Origin: Candidatus Bathyarchaeia archaeon
GTDB taxonomy: Archaea; Thermoproteota; Bathyarchaeia; Bathyarchaeales; Bathycorpusculaceae
NCBI GenBank assembly: GCA_038873195.1
Contig: JAVZEV010000001.1
Location: 1 to 64,000, forward strand
Length of the DNA stretch: 64,000 nucleotides
Direction of reading: 5' to 3'
The position numbers were made by a program, and so were the translations under genes. A model generated the notes under the pieces. That model saw only the letters and a program-made list of their open reading frames with translations. It was not told the DNA's origin and did no database searches. Numbering within the stretch: position 1 is the first letter of the stretch; every line of letters begins with the position of its first letter. Positions 50,041 through 59,506 of the stretch are shown in pieces.

Positions 50041-51453
50041 TCACCTTCCTCCAACCGTCATCTTGCGAACCCTAACATGCGGACCTCCGAAGCCCACAGA
50101 GGCTCTTTGTCCATTTTTTCCGCAACCGCCAAAAGCGCTCGTTTGAATGAGCAAGTCATTTCCGACAGCGTCTATGGTTTTTAATGTTTCAAGAATTAAA
50201 CCGCTGATTACCACGCCTCTAACGGTTTCAGTTAACTCGCCGTTTTTTATGATTTTGGAAGGACCAACGCCGAAAGTGAAGGTTCCCATGCCAACTTCAA
50301 CTTCGCCGCCGGTGGTTCCTCTTCCTCCGACGTACACTCCAAAGTCCACATCTTCTATAAGCTCTTCAAAAGCGTAATCTTTCGGTTGCATGTAATAGTT
50401 TGTTTGTCTAACTATGGGCAAGTTTTCAAAGTCTTGAGCTCTTCCGTTGCCCGTGGATTCCAAGCCAAACTGCGAAGCAGATTCCCTATCCAAAATATAA
50501 CTTTTCAGAACTCCATTCTCAACGATTACTGTTTTCTTCTTTTTTGTTCCTTCATCGTCAAAGGGATAAAAGTATCCTCCTTCAACCGTGCCTTCGTCAA
50601 TTATGGTTACGGAGTCGCTTGCCAACTTGACGCCAATTTTGTTCTGAAGCACGGACTCGCCAGTAGACACCAAATCTCCTTCAGACGCGTGCCCAAACGC
50701 CTCATGCAACAGTATTCCAAAAACTCTCGGGTCCACAACCACCGGGTAAGTACCTGGAGGCGGAGTTTTCGATTTTGTAGCTTCTATTGCAAGTTTAGAA
50801 ATGTCTGCTGTAAAAGAGTTCCAGTTCTTGCTTTTTATGAATTCGAAACCTGCGCACATGGATTCGCTGTAGGGCACTCTTTCCATGACTCCGCTAACTT
50901 TAGCGACTGATTCGTGAAAAAGACCCACAAGCGCCGTTTCAACATTTACTTTAGCGCCTTCAGAAGACATAAACAGCCTAACATCTCTGGAGCAACCAAG
51001 CAATGTCATGCCACTCTTTACTTCATCGCTTATCCACGCGGACTTGTTCGCGTCTAACGCTAACGAAACCTTCTCTTCAGGCGAAACATCAAAAGGATTA
51101 ACCTTTATTGGGAACTTCACGTTTGTCTCTTCAACCTTAGACTTTCCAAACGGTTTTTTCTCACCTCCCACGGATTTGGCGGCTTTAACAGCGTTTTCTA
51201 ATGTTTTCTCAAGACTTCTCGGGTTTAAGTCGCTTGTTGACGCGTAACCCACATTTCCTTTTATTGCAACTCTTATGCCTACACCGCTTAATCTCCTTGA
51301 CGAATAAGTTTTCAAAGTTTTGTTCTCAACCGTTATTAGCTCATACTCGTAGTTTTGATAACGCGCATCCGCATAAGAAACTCCGAGTTTGGCGGCTTTG
51401 TCAAGAATTTTCTCCAATTCCGATTCTTGTATCTGCTCTTTTTCTGCTTTCAA
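50041..51453 (-). CDS. tldD: TldD family zinc metalloprotease
   Basis: A 470-residue protease subunit. The zinc site HEAFGHASEGDL (HExxxH) is in the middle. Other conserved parts are GSGVGIRV-like LSGVGIRVAIKGNVGYAST, DDEGTKKKKTVIVENGVLKS and STGNGRAQDFEN. The C-terminus has FGGCGKNGQ. It starts with TTG at 51453. It partners the TldE-type gene directly downstream. The archaeal substrates are unknown. Confidence 0.94.
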   Translation of the reverse strand: MKAEKEQIQESELEKILDKAAKLGVSYADARYQNYEYELITVENKTLKTYSSRRLSGVGIRVAIKGNVGYASTSDLNPRSLEKTLENAVKAAKSVGGEKKPFGKSKVEETNVKFPIKVNPFDVSPEEKVSLALDANKSAWISDEVKSGMTLLGCSRDVRLFMSSEGAKVNVETALVGLFHESVAKVSGVMERVPYSESMCAGFEFIKSKNWNSFTADISKLAIEATKSKTPPPGTYPVVVDPRVFGILLHEAFGHASEGDLVSTGESVLQNKIGVKLASDSVTIIDEGTVEGGYFYPFDDEGTKKKKTVIVENGVLKSYILDRESASQFGLESTGNGRAQDFENLPIVRQTNYYMQPKDYAFEELIEDVDFGVYVGGRGTTGGEVEVGMGTFTFGVGPSKIIKNGELTETVRGVVISGLILETLKTIDAVGNDLLIQTSAFGGCGKNGQRASVGFGGPHVRVRKMTVGGR

Positions 51454-51597
51454 GATTTTTTGGCACCTCTAATATTCTACTTTTTGGTTGGTCAGAATAG
51501 TTATTTGTTATGGTTAGAAGTGCTCAGTTCGTTGGTCACGAAATGGAATAATTATTAAAATTGGGCTTATACATACTTGGCAAAAAAGGGCTTTGGA

Positions 51598-52500
51598 ATG
51601 AGTGGAAGAACAAGAAGGCTGGCGTTGATAGAAGGCGCAATTGCAGGGGTTCTCTTTGGCACGGCGGCAATTTTCATAAAATTTCTGCCAAACTTAGACA
51701 CTTTTTCCATTGTGTTCTGGCGTTTGATAATCGCTTGTTTAGCTCTGTCCGTGATGGCTGTTCTGCTTAAAAAATCATTCACCTTTAATCTCGTAAAAAA
51801 GAACATAAAACAGCTTCTCATCCTCAGCGTTTTCCTCGCTCTACACTTCATATTCTTCGTTTCCGCGTTAAAAGACACAACAATTTTAAACGCAACGGTT
51901 CTCGTCAACACAACGCCGATTTTTTCAGTTTTTATCTCCGCTTTCGTGTTTAAGCTTAAGCCTTCTGTTTTGGCGATGGTTGGTTTGGCTTTGTCTTTTG
52001 TAGGCTTATGTGTTATTGGTTATGCTGAAACAGTAACTTCGCAGAATCAGTTTGTAGGAGTTTCTCCAAGTTTAAAGGGCGATTTAGAAGCTGTTTTAGC
52101 CGCTTTGCTTATCGCCTTATATCTTAATTATGGAAGAAAAGTGCGAAGTCAAATGTCAATATTTGCTTTAATGCTGCCCATCTACGCGTTTGCCGCAATC
52201 ACAATTGGAGTTTTGAACATTTTCATAACTAATTCAACGTTTACGATGCCATTTAATATGGAGATTATTCTCCCGCTAGTAGGTCTGGGCATACTGCCAA
52301 CAGCAATTGCACACACGCTATACTTTTCTTCTTTGTCCAACCTCAAATCTTTCGAAACTGCCACTTTAGCTCTTCTTGAACCAGTCGGCGCAACCATTTT
52401 AGGAGTAGCATTATTTCAAGAAATACCCGCCTACCAGTTTGTTTTGGGCGCTGTTCTAGTTTTGTTGGGAATCATTTTTATAGTTAAGGAGAAAGTTTGA
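51598..52500 (+). CDS. EamA/DMT family transporter
   Basis: A 300-residue membrane protein with ten predicted helices in two EamA repeats (GAIAGVLFGTAAIFIKFLPN, and the late ALLEPVGATILGVALFQEIP). Members export or import metabolites such as amino acids. The ATG at 51598 is preferred because a TATA-like CTTATACATAC lies about 27-33 bases upstream, giving a leaderless message; a TTG at 51577 is in frame. It diverges from tldD. The substrate is unknown. Confidence 0.9.
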   Translation: MSGRTRRLALIEGAIAGVLFGTAAIFIKFLPNLDTFSIVFWRLIIACLALSVMAVLLKKSFTFNLVKKNIKQLLILSVFLALHFIFFVSALKDTTILNATVLVNTTPIFSVFISAFVFKLKPSVLAMVGLALSFVGLCVIGYAETVTSQNQFVGVSPSLKGDLEAVLAALLIALYLNYGRKVRSQMSIFALMLPIYAFAAITIGVLNIFITNSTFTMPFNMEIILPLVGLGILPTAIAHTLYFSSLSNLKSFETATLALLEPVGATILGVALFQEIPAYQFVLGAVLVLLGIIFIVKEKV

Positions 52501-52569
52501 AGATATTCAAGTTTGACGAAACAGATAAAAAAGGACGAGAAGTATTAATGGCTAAAACAGGTTGAGACG

Positions 52570-52965
52570 ATGGCTGCTAACGATAAAATATTGAAGGCAT
52601 TAAAAACTGCGATGAAATACATGGCCGATTCGGTTTCAGCATTGAAAAAGAAAGATGAAAATTCATTTGCTGATAGCCTCTGGCATGCTGCGGCTGAGCT
52701 GGAATACGCACTGTTTCTGTTTTCAATAATGTTTCCGAACGAAAACGAAACGGCAAAGTGGAAGCCAAACCCGGATTTAAAGAAAATGGAAACAGGCGCA
52801 CTTTTGACCGAAGCTCATAGTCTTCTTGAAGACGCTGAGAAACACATGGCAAGTAAGAAACTTTTAGACTCTTACAAAAGCGCTTACGTGGCGAGACATT
52901 ACCTTTTGAAGACTCAAGAAGACCTTGCAAAAAAGAAGCGTGAAGCGTTCAAAAAGAAACAGTGA
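52570..52965 (+). CDS. Helical protein of unknown function
   Basis: A 131-residue all-helical protein. Segments LKALKTAMKYMADSVSALKK, SFADSLWHAAAELEYALFLF and KKLLDSYKSAYVARHYLLKT suggest a four-helix bundle, reminiscent of HEPN-like bundles but without the R-x4-6-H motif. The C-terminus is strongly basic (KKKREAFKKKQ). It converges on the eL22 gene with 2 bases between stops. No function is recognised. Confidence 0.65.
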   Translation: MAANDKILKALKTAMKYMADSVSALKKKDENSFADSLWHAAAELEYALFLFSIMFPNENETAKWKPNPDLKKMETGALLTEAHSLLEDAEKHMASKKLLDSYKSAYVARHYLLKTQEDLAKKKREAFKKKQ

Positions 52966-52967
52966 AA

Positions 52968-53249
52968 TTATTCTTCTTCAGCGACTTTCTTTTCTTTAAC
53001 GACTAACGAATTTTCTTCGCCGCCTATCACTCTGTAATACTCTTTGAGTTCTTTTTTGTGTAGAAACTTCTTTAGAAGCACTCGAAGATACTTTTTCGAA
53101 ACACTTTGTTTTTCGCCTTTTACAGTTATTGAATCCGCTCCAGCGGCTATTTCCGCTGTGGTTTTCTCTTTTAGATAGTCAGCTAATTCTTTGATTATGT
53201 CGGCGCCTTCTCTTTTTAGTTCTGATATGTCAATTTTCATTTCCGCCAT
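52968..53249 (-). CDS. Ribosomal protein eL22-like
   Basis: A 93-residue basic protein. The segment SVSKKYLRVLLKKFLHKKEL followed by KEYYRVIGGEENSLVV aligns with the conserved C-terminal half of eukaryotic RPL22 ([35 protein letters not shown]). Both are followed by an acidic tail, and the preceding DSITVKGEKQ matches the KITVTSE strand. The N-terminal helix (IIKELADYLKEKTTAE) corresponds to FEQFLQERIK. It is short enough for eL22. The call is by eye. The gene follows DUF47 by 11 bp. Confidence 0.72.
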   Translation of the reverse strand: MAEMKIDISELKREGADIIKELADYLKEKTTAEIAAGADSITVKGEKQSVSKKYLRVLLKKFLHKKELKEYYRVIGGEENSLVVKEKKVAEEE

Positions 53250-53260
53250 GCATGCTCACC

Positions 53261-53920
53261 TCACTTTCGAACCATTATGACTCTTACTTGGTCACACGCG
53301 TCCTCGCAAGCGTCTGCTATTAATTCTATAGCTTCGAAGAGCTGTCCTATTAAGACTGCGACTCCAGCGTTTGGTAAATCTTCTTTTCCTAAGAGAGTTC
53401 TAGCTTTTTCATGTATGTCGTCAACTTTTTCTTCTTCGCGTTCCACAGCGTCTGCTGCTTGAAGGGCTTCTTCTGGTTTCGTCATCATTTTGTTTACGCA
53501 TTTTTGGAGGGAAACTGCGCATTCTTTGACGCTTTTTATCATTTCCACAAATTCTTCCTTAATCGAGTCTGGCACTTTTTCCATTGGTATTGCTCCTAAT
53601 ACACGTGTGGATTCTCTGCTCCAGTCTGCAACCATGTCAACTCTCTTCACAAGGTCCATTAGGTCTGCTCTGTCCACGGGTGAAAGTTCACCTTTTGAGA
53701 TTTCATCCATGACTTTTCTTCTTAACGCGTCTGCTTCTCTTTCGCTTCCCGTTACGCGCTCCACGTATTCTTTCATTTCGCTTTTGTTGCCTTTTACTGC
53801 CGCGCTTATTGCTTTTTCCAAGTCTTCAACTATTCCCGTTGTTAAAGCTAAGTGGCGTTGTATGGTTGCTAATGCTTTAGTTTCTCTTCTTTTCTCAAAC
53901 CATTTTATGAGTTCACTCAA
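53261..53920 (-). CDS. DUF47/PhoU-like phosphate transport accessory protein
   Basis: A 219-residue all-helical protein with the PhoU/DUF47 pattern (TIGR00153). Examples are READALRRKVMDEISKGEL, RADLMDLVKRVDMVADWSRE (the E/D-rich metal-binding motif) and FEAIELIADACEDACDQVRV. Such proteins usually sit beside Pit phosphate permeases. Here it overlaps the ABC ATPase gene by 8 bases, so it may regulate that importer or phosphate handling. ATG start. Confidence 0.88.
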   Translation of the reverse strand: MSELIKWFEKRRETKALATIQRHLALTTGIVEDLEKAISAAVKGNKSEMKEYVERVTGSEREADALRRKVMDEISKGELSPVDRADLMDLVKRVDMVADWSRESTRVLGAIPMEKVPDSIKEEFVEMIKSVKECAVSLQKCVNKMMTKPEEALQAADAVEREEEKVDDIHEKARTLLGKEDLPNAGVAVLIGQLFEAIELIADACEDACDQVRVIMVRK

Positions 53921-55010
53921 CTGCTATTTCTCCTCTTAATCCTGCTTCTGGATACTGGAATACATGTGTTTTTTCTGGTGGAAACTGCACATTTACTTTC
54001 TCGTTTACGTTAAACCATTCTTCAGTTAGGGAAGGCTTAACGATAACTATTAAATCTTGGTTTTCAAGCCTTATTTCGTAGCGCACGTTTGTTCCTTCAA
54101 AGGTTACTCTTTCTATTGTGCCTGAAACGGCGTTTTTGTTTGTTCCTTTTTCAACTATTATAGTTTCTGGTCTTATGGCTAAGACGACTCTCTCGCCAAT
54201 TTTTATGTTCTTGTCAATTGCTTGAACTTTTATTCCGCCTCGAAGCTCTATTGTCGCTCTTTTACCGTTCGCGCTGGATATGTAGCCTTCTAGAAAGTTT
54301 GATTCTCCAATGAAATGTGCCACAAAAATGCTCTGCGGGTTCATGTAAAGCTCGTTTGGAGTGCCAACCTGTAACACTTTTCCTTTTTTCATCACTGCGA
54401 TTCTGTCTGAGATTGCCATGGCTTCTGATTGGTCGTGGGTCACGTGTATGGCTGTTAACCCCAAATCCTTGGACATTTTCCTTATTTCATATCTTAATTC
54501 ATTTCTGACTTTTGCGTCTAACTGTCCAAGGGGCTCGTCTAAAAGTAGCAGTTTGGCTCCTGCAGCTAGGGCTCTCGCCACAGCGATTCTCTGCATCATT
54601 CCTCCGCTTAGCTCGTTTGGAAAAGCGTCTAACCGCTCATGAAGTCTAACCATTTCAAGCACTTCGTGTCCTATTGTTTCTGCTTTTTTCATGTCGAAGC
54701 CTTTCACGCGCGGACCGTAGGTTACGTTGTTCCAAGCGTTCATGTGTGGAAACAGTGCGAAGGTTTGGAAGACGAATCCGATGTCTCTGTCTTCTGGTGG
54801 AACATCATTCACAAGCTTGTCTCCAATGTAGATTTCGCCTTCGTCTGGCTGAATTAATCCAGCAATAAGCCGCAGTAAGGTTGTTTTTCCGCACCCGCTT
54901 GGACCGAGCAGTGAGAAGTATTCTTTGTCGCGGATGTGGAGGCTCACGTTGTTTACCGCAAGGATTTTTCCAAATTTTTTTGTTACGTTGACGATGCGGA
55001 CATCTGGCAT
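53913..55010 (-). CDS. ABC importer ATP-binding protein (Fe3+/polyamine type)
   Basis: A 365-residue ATPase. Walker A is GPSGCGKTTLLRLIAGL, Q-loop FVFQTFALFPHM, signature LSGGMMQRIAVARAL, and Walker B LLLLDEPLGQLDAKVR. A C-terminal TOBE regulatory domain covers about residues 240-360. This matches the CUT1/Fe(III), polyamine and molybdate-type family. GGAGG precedes the ATG. It is 73 bp from the fused permease gene. No substrate-binding protein is coded nearby, so the substrate is open. Confidence 0.93.
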   Translation of the reverse strand: MPDVRIVNVTKKFGKILAVNNVSLHIRDKEYFSLLGPSGCGKTTLLRLIAGLIQPDEGEIYIGDKLVNDVPPEDRDIGFVFQTFALFPHMNAWNNVTYGPRVKGFDMKKAETIGHEVLEMVRLHERLDAFPNELSGGMMQRIAVARALAAGAKLLLLDEPLGQLDAKVRNELRYEIRKMSKDLGLTAIHVTHDQSEAMAISDRIAVMKKGKVLQVGTPNELYMNPQSIFVAHFIGESNFLEGYISSANGKRATIELRGGIKVQAIDKNIKIGERVVLAIRPETIIVEKGTNKNAVSGTIERVTFEGTNVRYEIRLENQDLIVIVKPSLTEEWFNVNEKVNVQFPPEKTHVFQYPEAGLRGEIAVE

Positions 55011-55083
55011 CTGTTAGCCTCCTTCACCCACCGCGTTTGTTTTGGTTGTCTTTGCATAAATTTTAAGCGGTATATTAATCATG

Positions 55084-56766
55084 CTAGTATCTTCCTTTTC
55101 CTCTTACAATGAGTCTTAATGCAAGTAGAATGATGAATGAGAACAGAATTAAGTATCCACAGCCTAAACCAATCTCTAATGGGGTAGCTGGCACTTTCTG
55201 TACACCAAGCCGAGGAACCCAATCTACAAGAACCACTGGCGCGGTTTTTAATGTTGTTACTACGGCTACTGTTGCGCCTGTTTCGCTTACGCTTCTTGTG
55301 AACACCATTATTGCGCCTGAAAGGATGGAGTATTTAGTTAATGGGAAGATTATTGTTCTGAAAACTCCGAGGGGTTTGGCGCCGAGGGTTCTCGCGGCTT
55401 CTTCCAAGTCTGCGCTTATTCTTTCTGTGGCTGCGGACATGGACCTCACAAAGTATGGGTAAGTAATTGCTAAGTGCGCAAAAATTAGCAGCAGCATTTC
55501 AGGCATGAAGGCAAAGGTGTCTTTCCAGAAAAATTTAAGCGAGACGCCGAGGGCTATTGAAGGAACGATTAACGGAATATTCACGAGCACATCCAGCGTC
55601 CCCGAGAGCAGTTTTCCAAACTTTCTTCGTGCAATAAGTATCGCCATTGGCAATCCTATCACAACATTTAAAATTGTGACTACTGCACCCAGAAAATATG
55701 AGATGAGAATACTCTGCCAATAGTCTCCCCAAATGCCTCCTCCAGAAAGCGACTTTGGCAGCGTGTCAGTGAAGATAGCTTGAAGCGCGGGCAACGCTAC
55801 GAAAAGGGATGGAATAAGCACTATTGCAAGAAATATCAAAAGCGTAACACTGTTTCTGGAAGTTGTCGCTTTTGAATAGCTCAGTTTTCTCTCCCATGAG
55901 GGCCATATCTTTTTTGCTGGAATTTTTAGTCTTGGTCCTAAGATGCGGATTACTGCAAAGATGGCTACGGCGATGGCGATAAGTATGAAGCTTGCGAATG
56001 CTAAAGAGCCTTCATATGTGGATTTGCCAACTGTGCCTGCTTTGAAATCGTTTGTAACGTTTTGTATGAAGACTGGACCGTTTTCGAATGCTCCGGCAAC
56101 CATGAAGGTTGCGCCAGTTTCCGAAAGTGATCTTGCAAAAGCTAGTATGAAGGCTGCTATTAATGAAGGCTTAATGATTGCGAAGGTGACGGTTCTTGAC
56201 GCTGTGAAGGGCGGCGCGCCAAGCGTTCTAGAAGCCTGTTCATATTCAATTTTGTAGTCAAGTAATGCTCCGACGATTACTCGTACTACTACTGGATAGG
56301 AGAATGTGAAGTGGAGTAGGATGACGAGAAGCCAGCCTGGCGAAGCAAGCGGGTTTCCGAAAAGGCCGGATATTCCGTTTGGTTCGCTCCAGAACAGCAA
56401 TAGCGAATAGCCAAGCGCAGCCGTGGGCACTACGAATGGAATGTCTGCTAACGTGTCAAGAACGTTTAGCCATTTTGATTTTCCGCGTGTGATGAGCCAC
56501 GCCATTGGAATTCCAGTAACCACGTCTAAGGCTGAAACGAGTAAGGCTACTAGGAACGAGTTTTGAACAGCGTTCAGCGAGCGTGACATGAGGTCTGGCT
56601 GGTCTAGAACCGTTTGCATTGCGTTCCATTTTACGATTATTCCAAGAAGTGGAGGCAGCAGTATCAATGCGAAAAATAGAATTACAGCAGTTAAGTATAC
56701 TGTGTACTTGACGCTTTTTTTTGATGAAATCCTATCTAGTGCTTCTGTGATTTTGCGTTTATGCAA
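55084..56766 (-). CDS. Fused two-domain ABC importer permease (FbpB/ThiP-like)
   Basis: A 560-residue permease with about 12 helices. It is a fusion of two binding-protein-dependent transport domains. Each half carries an EAA loop for docking the ATPase: YEQASRTLGAPPFTASRTVT in the first and LEEAARTLGAKPLGVFRTII in the second. The layout matches iron(III), thiamine or phosphonate permeases. TTG start at 56766 with GGCGGAG upstream. It is the first gene of the importer operon. The missing binding protein must be elsewhere or absent. Confidence 0.93.
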   Translation of the reverse strand: MHKRKITEALDRISSKKSVKYTVYLTAVILFFALILLPPLLGIIVKWNAMQTVLDQPDLMSRSLNAVQNSFLVALLVSALDVVTGIPMAWLITRGKSKWLNVLDTLADIPFVVPTAALGYSLLLFWSEPNGISGLFGNPLASPGWLLVILLHFTFSYPVVVRVIVGALLDYKIEYEQASRTLGAPPFTASRTVTFAIIKPSLIAAFILAFARSLSETGATFMVAGAFENGPVFIQNVTNDFKAGTVGKSTYEGSLAFASFILIAIAVAIFAVIRILGPRLKIPAKKIWPSWERKLSYSKATTSRNSVTLLIFLAIVLIPSLFVALPALQAIFTDTLPKSLSGGGIWGDYWQSILISYFLGAVVTILNVVIGLPMAILIARRKFGKLLSGTLDVLVNIPLIVPSIALGVSLKFFWKDTFAFMPEMLLLIFAHLAITYPYFVRSMSAATERISADLEEAARTLGAKPLGVFRTIIFPLTKYSILSGAIMVFTRSVSETGATVAVVTTLKTAPVVLVDWVPRLGVQKVPATPLEIGLGCGYLILFSFIILLALRLIVRGKGRY

Positions 56767-57002
56767 GCTTTCTCCGCCTAAACTTCACTCCAACAATTCT
56801 TGAATCGCGTATCTTCTGTGATTCGTTGTTTTAGCTGATAAATTTTCCTTAGAAAAAGGTGTCAGTTCGCCCGTCGAGTCACATCACTGCTTTGGCTCTG
56901 TTGACTCTCTGCTTCATCATCCAAACTGAAAGTGAAGGTGCGATAAGACTTAAGGTTTTTGTGTTGTAAACTTTTATGTGTAGTAATGTGGTGTGTGAGA
57001 TT

Positions 57003-57524
57003 ATGGATGTGTTAGAGGCTATTAAGGGAAGAAGGAGCATTCGCGCTTTCGAAAGTCGAAACGTGCCAGACGAGCTTGTTGAAAAGCTGATTGATGCGGC
57101 TCGTTGGGCGCCTTCGGCTGGAAACATTCAACCGTGGGAATTCGTTGTTGTTCGCAAGTCAGAAATCAAAAGAATGCTTGCTGAAGCTGCGCTTAACCAA
57201 TCGTTTATTGAAGAAGCGCCCGTTGTGATTGTTGTTTGTGCAAATGAGAATCGTTCCATGCAGGGCTACGGCGTCCGCGGCAAAACTCTATATTGCATAC
57301 AAGACACGGCGGCTGCTATCCAAAACATTCACTTAACTGCTTATTCTCTTGGACTGGGCACGTGTTGGGTTGGCGCTTTCAAAGAAGAAAAAGCAAAAGA
57401 AATTTTGAAGGCTCCGCAGGGAATAAGACCAGTAGCTATAATTCCCGTTGGCTATCCAGCCGAAACTCCTCCGCCGAGAAACAGAAGACCAATAAGTCAA
57501 ATAGTCCACTACGAAACTTTCTAA
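57003..57524 (+). CDS. Nitroreductase family protein
   Basis: A 173-residue FMN-dependent oxidoreductase. It begins DVLEAIKGRRSIRAFESRNV (phosphate-binding Arg residues), then AARWAPSAGNIQPWEFVVVR, and ends with GIRPVAIIPVGYPAETPPPR. The ATG at 57003 is chosen because family members start here and a TATA-like CTTTTATG lies about 27-33 bases upstream; an ATG at 56976 is also in frame. The physiological substrate is unknown. It lies 56 bp before DNA ligase, but no functional link is evident. Confidence 0.9.
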   Translation: MDVLEAIKGRRSIRAFESRNVPDELVEKLIDAARWAPSAGNIQPWEFVVVRKSEIKRMLAEAALNQSFIEEAPVVIVVCANENRSMQGYGVRGKTLYCIQDTAAAIQNIHLTAYSLGLGTCWVGAFKEEKAKEILKAPQGIRPVAIIPVGYPAETPPPRNRRPISQIVHYETF

Positions 57525-57580
57525 ACAAAAATGAAATTTTAATATCTCTGCATGTACACTTTAGTTTGTGAGGTTAATTA

Positions 57581-59341
57581 TTGCGGTATGCCGTAATTGC
57601 TGATGCTTACGAAAAAATCGAAGCTACAACTAAACGCTTAGAAATGACCGACCTTCTAGTTGACCTTCTTAAAAACACGCCAAAAGGCATAATCGACAAA
57701 GTCGTATACCTAACCCAAGGCAAATTATACCCAGACTTTGTCGGTCTCGAAATAGGTGTGGCAGAAAAGCTTGCAGTAAAAGCTCTCGCAAGGGCTTCTG
57801 GAAGAAGCGAAAGCGAAATTGAAGAAGACTTGAAAATAAGCGGAGACATAGGCGAGACCGCCCAGAAACTTATTGCAAAAAAGAAGCAAGTAACCTTTTT
57901 CCAACAGCCCTTAACAGTTCAAAGGGTTTACGAAACACTAGATAAAATGGCTAAGGCTTCTGGCTCAGGCGCTGTTGATACTAAAATGTCTCTTTTGGCT
58001 GGGCTTCTGGCAGACGCAACTCCAAAAGAAGCAAAATACATAATGCGCACCGTCACGGGAAACCTACGCTTAGGCATAGCTGACATGACAGTTCTCGACG
58101 CTTTAGCAATAGCCTACGGAGGCGGAAAAGAAACCCGCGAACACATAGAACGCGCCTACAACATTTCCTCAGACCTCGGAAGAGTCGCCCAAGTCGCAGC
58201 CGAAAAAGGATTAGAAGGCATCAAAAAATTCCAAGTCATAGTTTTCGAGCCAATCCGACCCATGCTGGCCGAAAGACTCTCCTCGCCCGAAGAAATACTG
58301 GACAAACTTGGCGGGAAATGCATAGCCGAATACAAATATGACGGCGAAAGAATTCAAGCCCACAAAAAAGGCGACCAAGTTATCCTCTATTCCAGACGCT
58401 TAGAAAATATCTCCAACCAATACCCAGATGCCGTCGAACTAATCAAAAAACACGTAAAAGCAAAAGACGCCATTCTCGAAGCTGAATGCGTCGCTATAGA
58501 CCTCGAAACAGGCGAAATGCGCCCCTTCCAAGAACTAATGCACCGCAGACGCAAATACGAAATCGAAAAAGCCATGGAAGCCTACCCAGTCTCGCTTTTC
58601 ATGTTCGACGCGCTTTACGTTGACGGCAAAGACCTAACACTAGAACCCTACCCAATCCGCCGAAAAACACTCGAAGAAACAATACAAGAAAGCGAAAGAG
58701 TACAAACAGCCAAAAGCCTAATCACCAGCAACGTGAAAGAACTAGAAAAATTCTTCCTAGAAGCCATCGAAAACGGCTGCGAAGGACTCATGTGCAAATC
58801 CATCGCTGCAGACTCCGTTTATCAAGCCGGCGCAAGAGGATGGCTATGGATAAAATACAAACGCGACTACAAAAGCGAAATGACAGACACCGTCGACCTA
58901 GTCATCGTCGGCGCATTCCACGGCAGAGGAAAACGCGCCGGAACCTACGGCGCCCTACTCTTAGCAGCTTACAACCCCGAAAGCGACACTTTCGAAACCG
59001 TAACAAAATGCGGGACAGGCTTTACAGACGAAGATTTGGAAAAACTGCCAAAAACAATGCAAAAACACATTGTGCAACATAAACATTCAAGAGTCAATTC
59101 GTTGCTTGAAGCTGATGTTTGGTTCGAGCCCGTCGTGGTGATTGAAATTTTAGGCGCAGAAATAACCCTTAGTCCAATCCACACGTGTGCTATGGACTCG
59201 ATAAGAAAAGGAAGCGGGCTGGCAATACGGTTTCCGCGGTTCACGGGAAATTATAGACTTGACAAGGCAGCAGAAGATGCGACCACAACTGAAGAGATTG
59301 TTGAGATGTATAAAAGTCAACTCAAAACAATCACAGAATAA
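57581..59341 (+). CDS. lig: ATP-dependent DNA ligase
   Basis: A 586-residue ligase joining nicks in replication and repair. An N-terminal DNA-binding domain (residues 1-210) has IMRTVTGNLRLGIADMTVLD. The adenylation domain has motif I EYKYDGERIQAHKKG with the AMP-linked Lys at 252. Motif III is SLFMFDALYVDGKDL, motif IV EGLMCKS, and motif V WLWIKYKRDY. A C-terminal OB fold ends in GLAIRFPRF. The length is normal for archaeal LigB-type enzymes. TTG start with GTGAGGT upstream. Confidence 0.96.
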   Translation: MRYAVIADAYEKIEATTKRLEMTDLLVDLLKNTPKGIIDKVVYLTQGKLYPDFVGLEIGVAEKLAVKALARASGRSESEIEEDLKISGDIGETAQKLIAKKKQVTFFQQPLTVQRVYETLDKMAKASGSGAVDTKMSLLAGLLADATPKEAKYIMRTVTGNLRLGIADMTVLDALAIAYGGGKETREHIERAYNISSDLGRVAQVAAEKGLEGIKKFQVIVFEPIRPMLAERLSSPEEILDKLGGKCIAEYKYDGERIQAHKKGDQVILYSRRLENISNQYPDAVELIKKHVKAKDAILEAECVAIDLETGEMRPFQELMHRRRKYEIEKAMEAYPVSLFMFDALYVDGKDLTLEPYPIRRKTLEETIQESERVQTAKSLITSNVKELEKFFLEAIENGCEGLMCKSIAADSVYQAGARGWLWIKYKRDYKSEMTDTVDLVIVGAFHGRGKRAGTYGALLLAAYNPESDTFETVTKCGTGFTDEDLEKLPKTMQKHIVQHKHSRVNSLLEADVWFEPVVVIEILGAEITLSPIHTCAMDSIRKGSGLAIRFPRFTGNYRLDKAAEDATTTEEIVEMYKSQLKTITE

Positions 59342-59506
59342 TAGGCAAGAGTTATTCTGATAGTTTATGCAATTTTTAAATGATACATTTTTTAGGTTAT
59401 TTGGAGATTTTCGCAAGATTTTAAAGCAAGGAAACCTTAAAATATAATTTGGCATAGAACCCTGTTTAGTTGGTTCTATGTTGCGAAATTGAAAGGAGAA
59501 AGGAAA

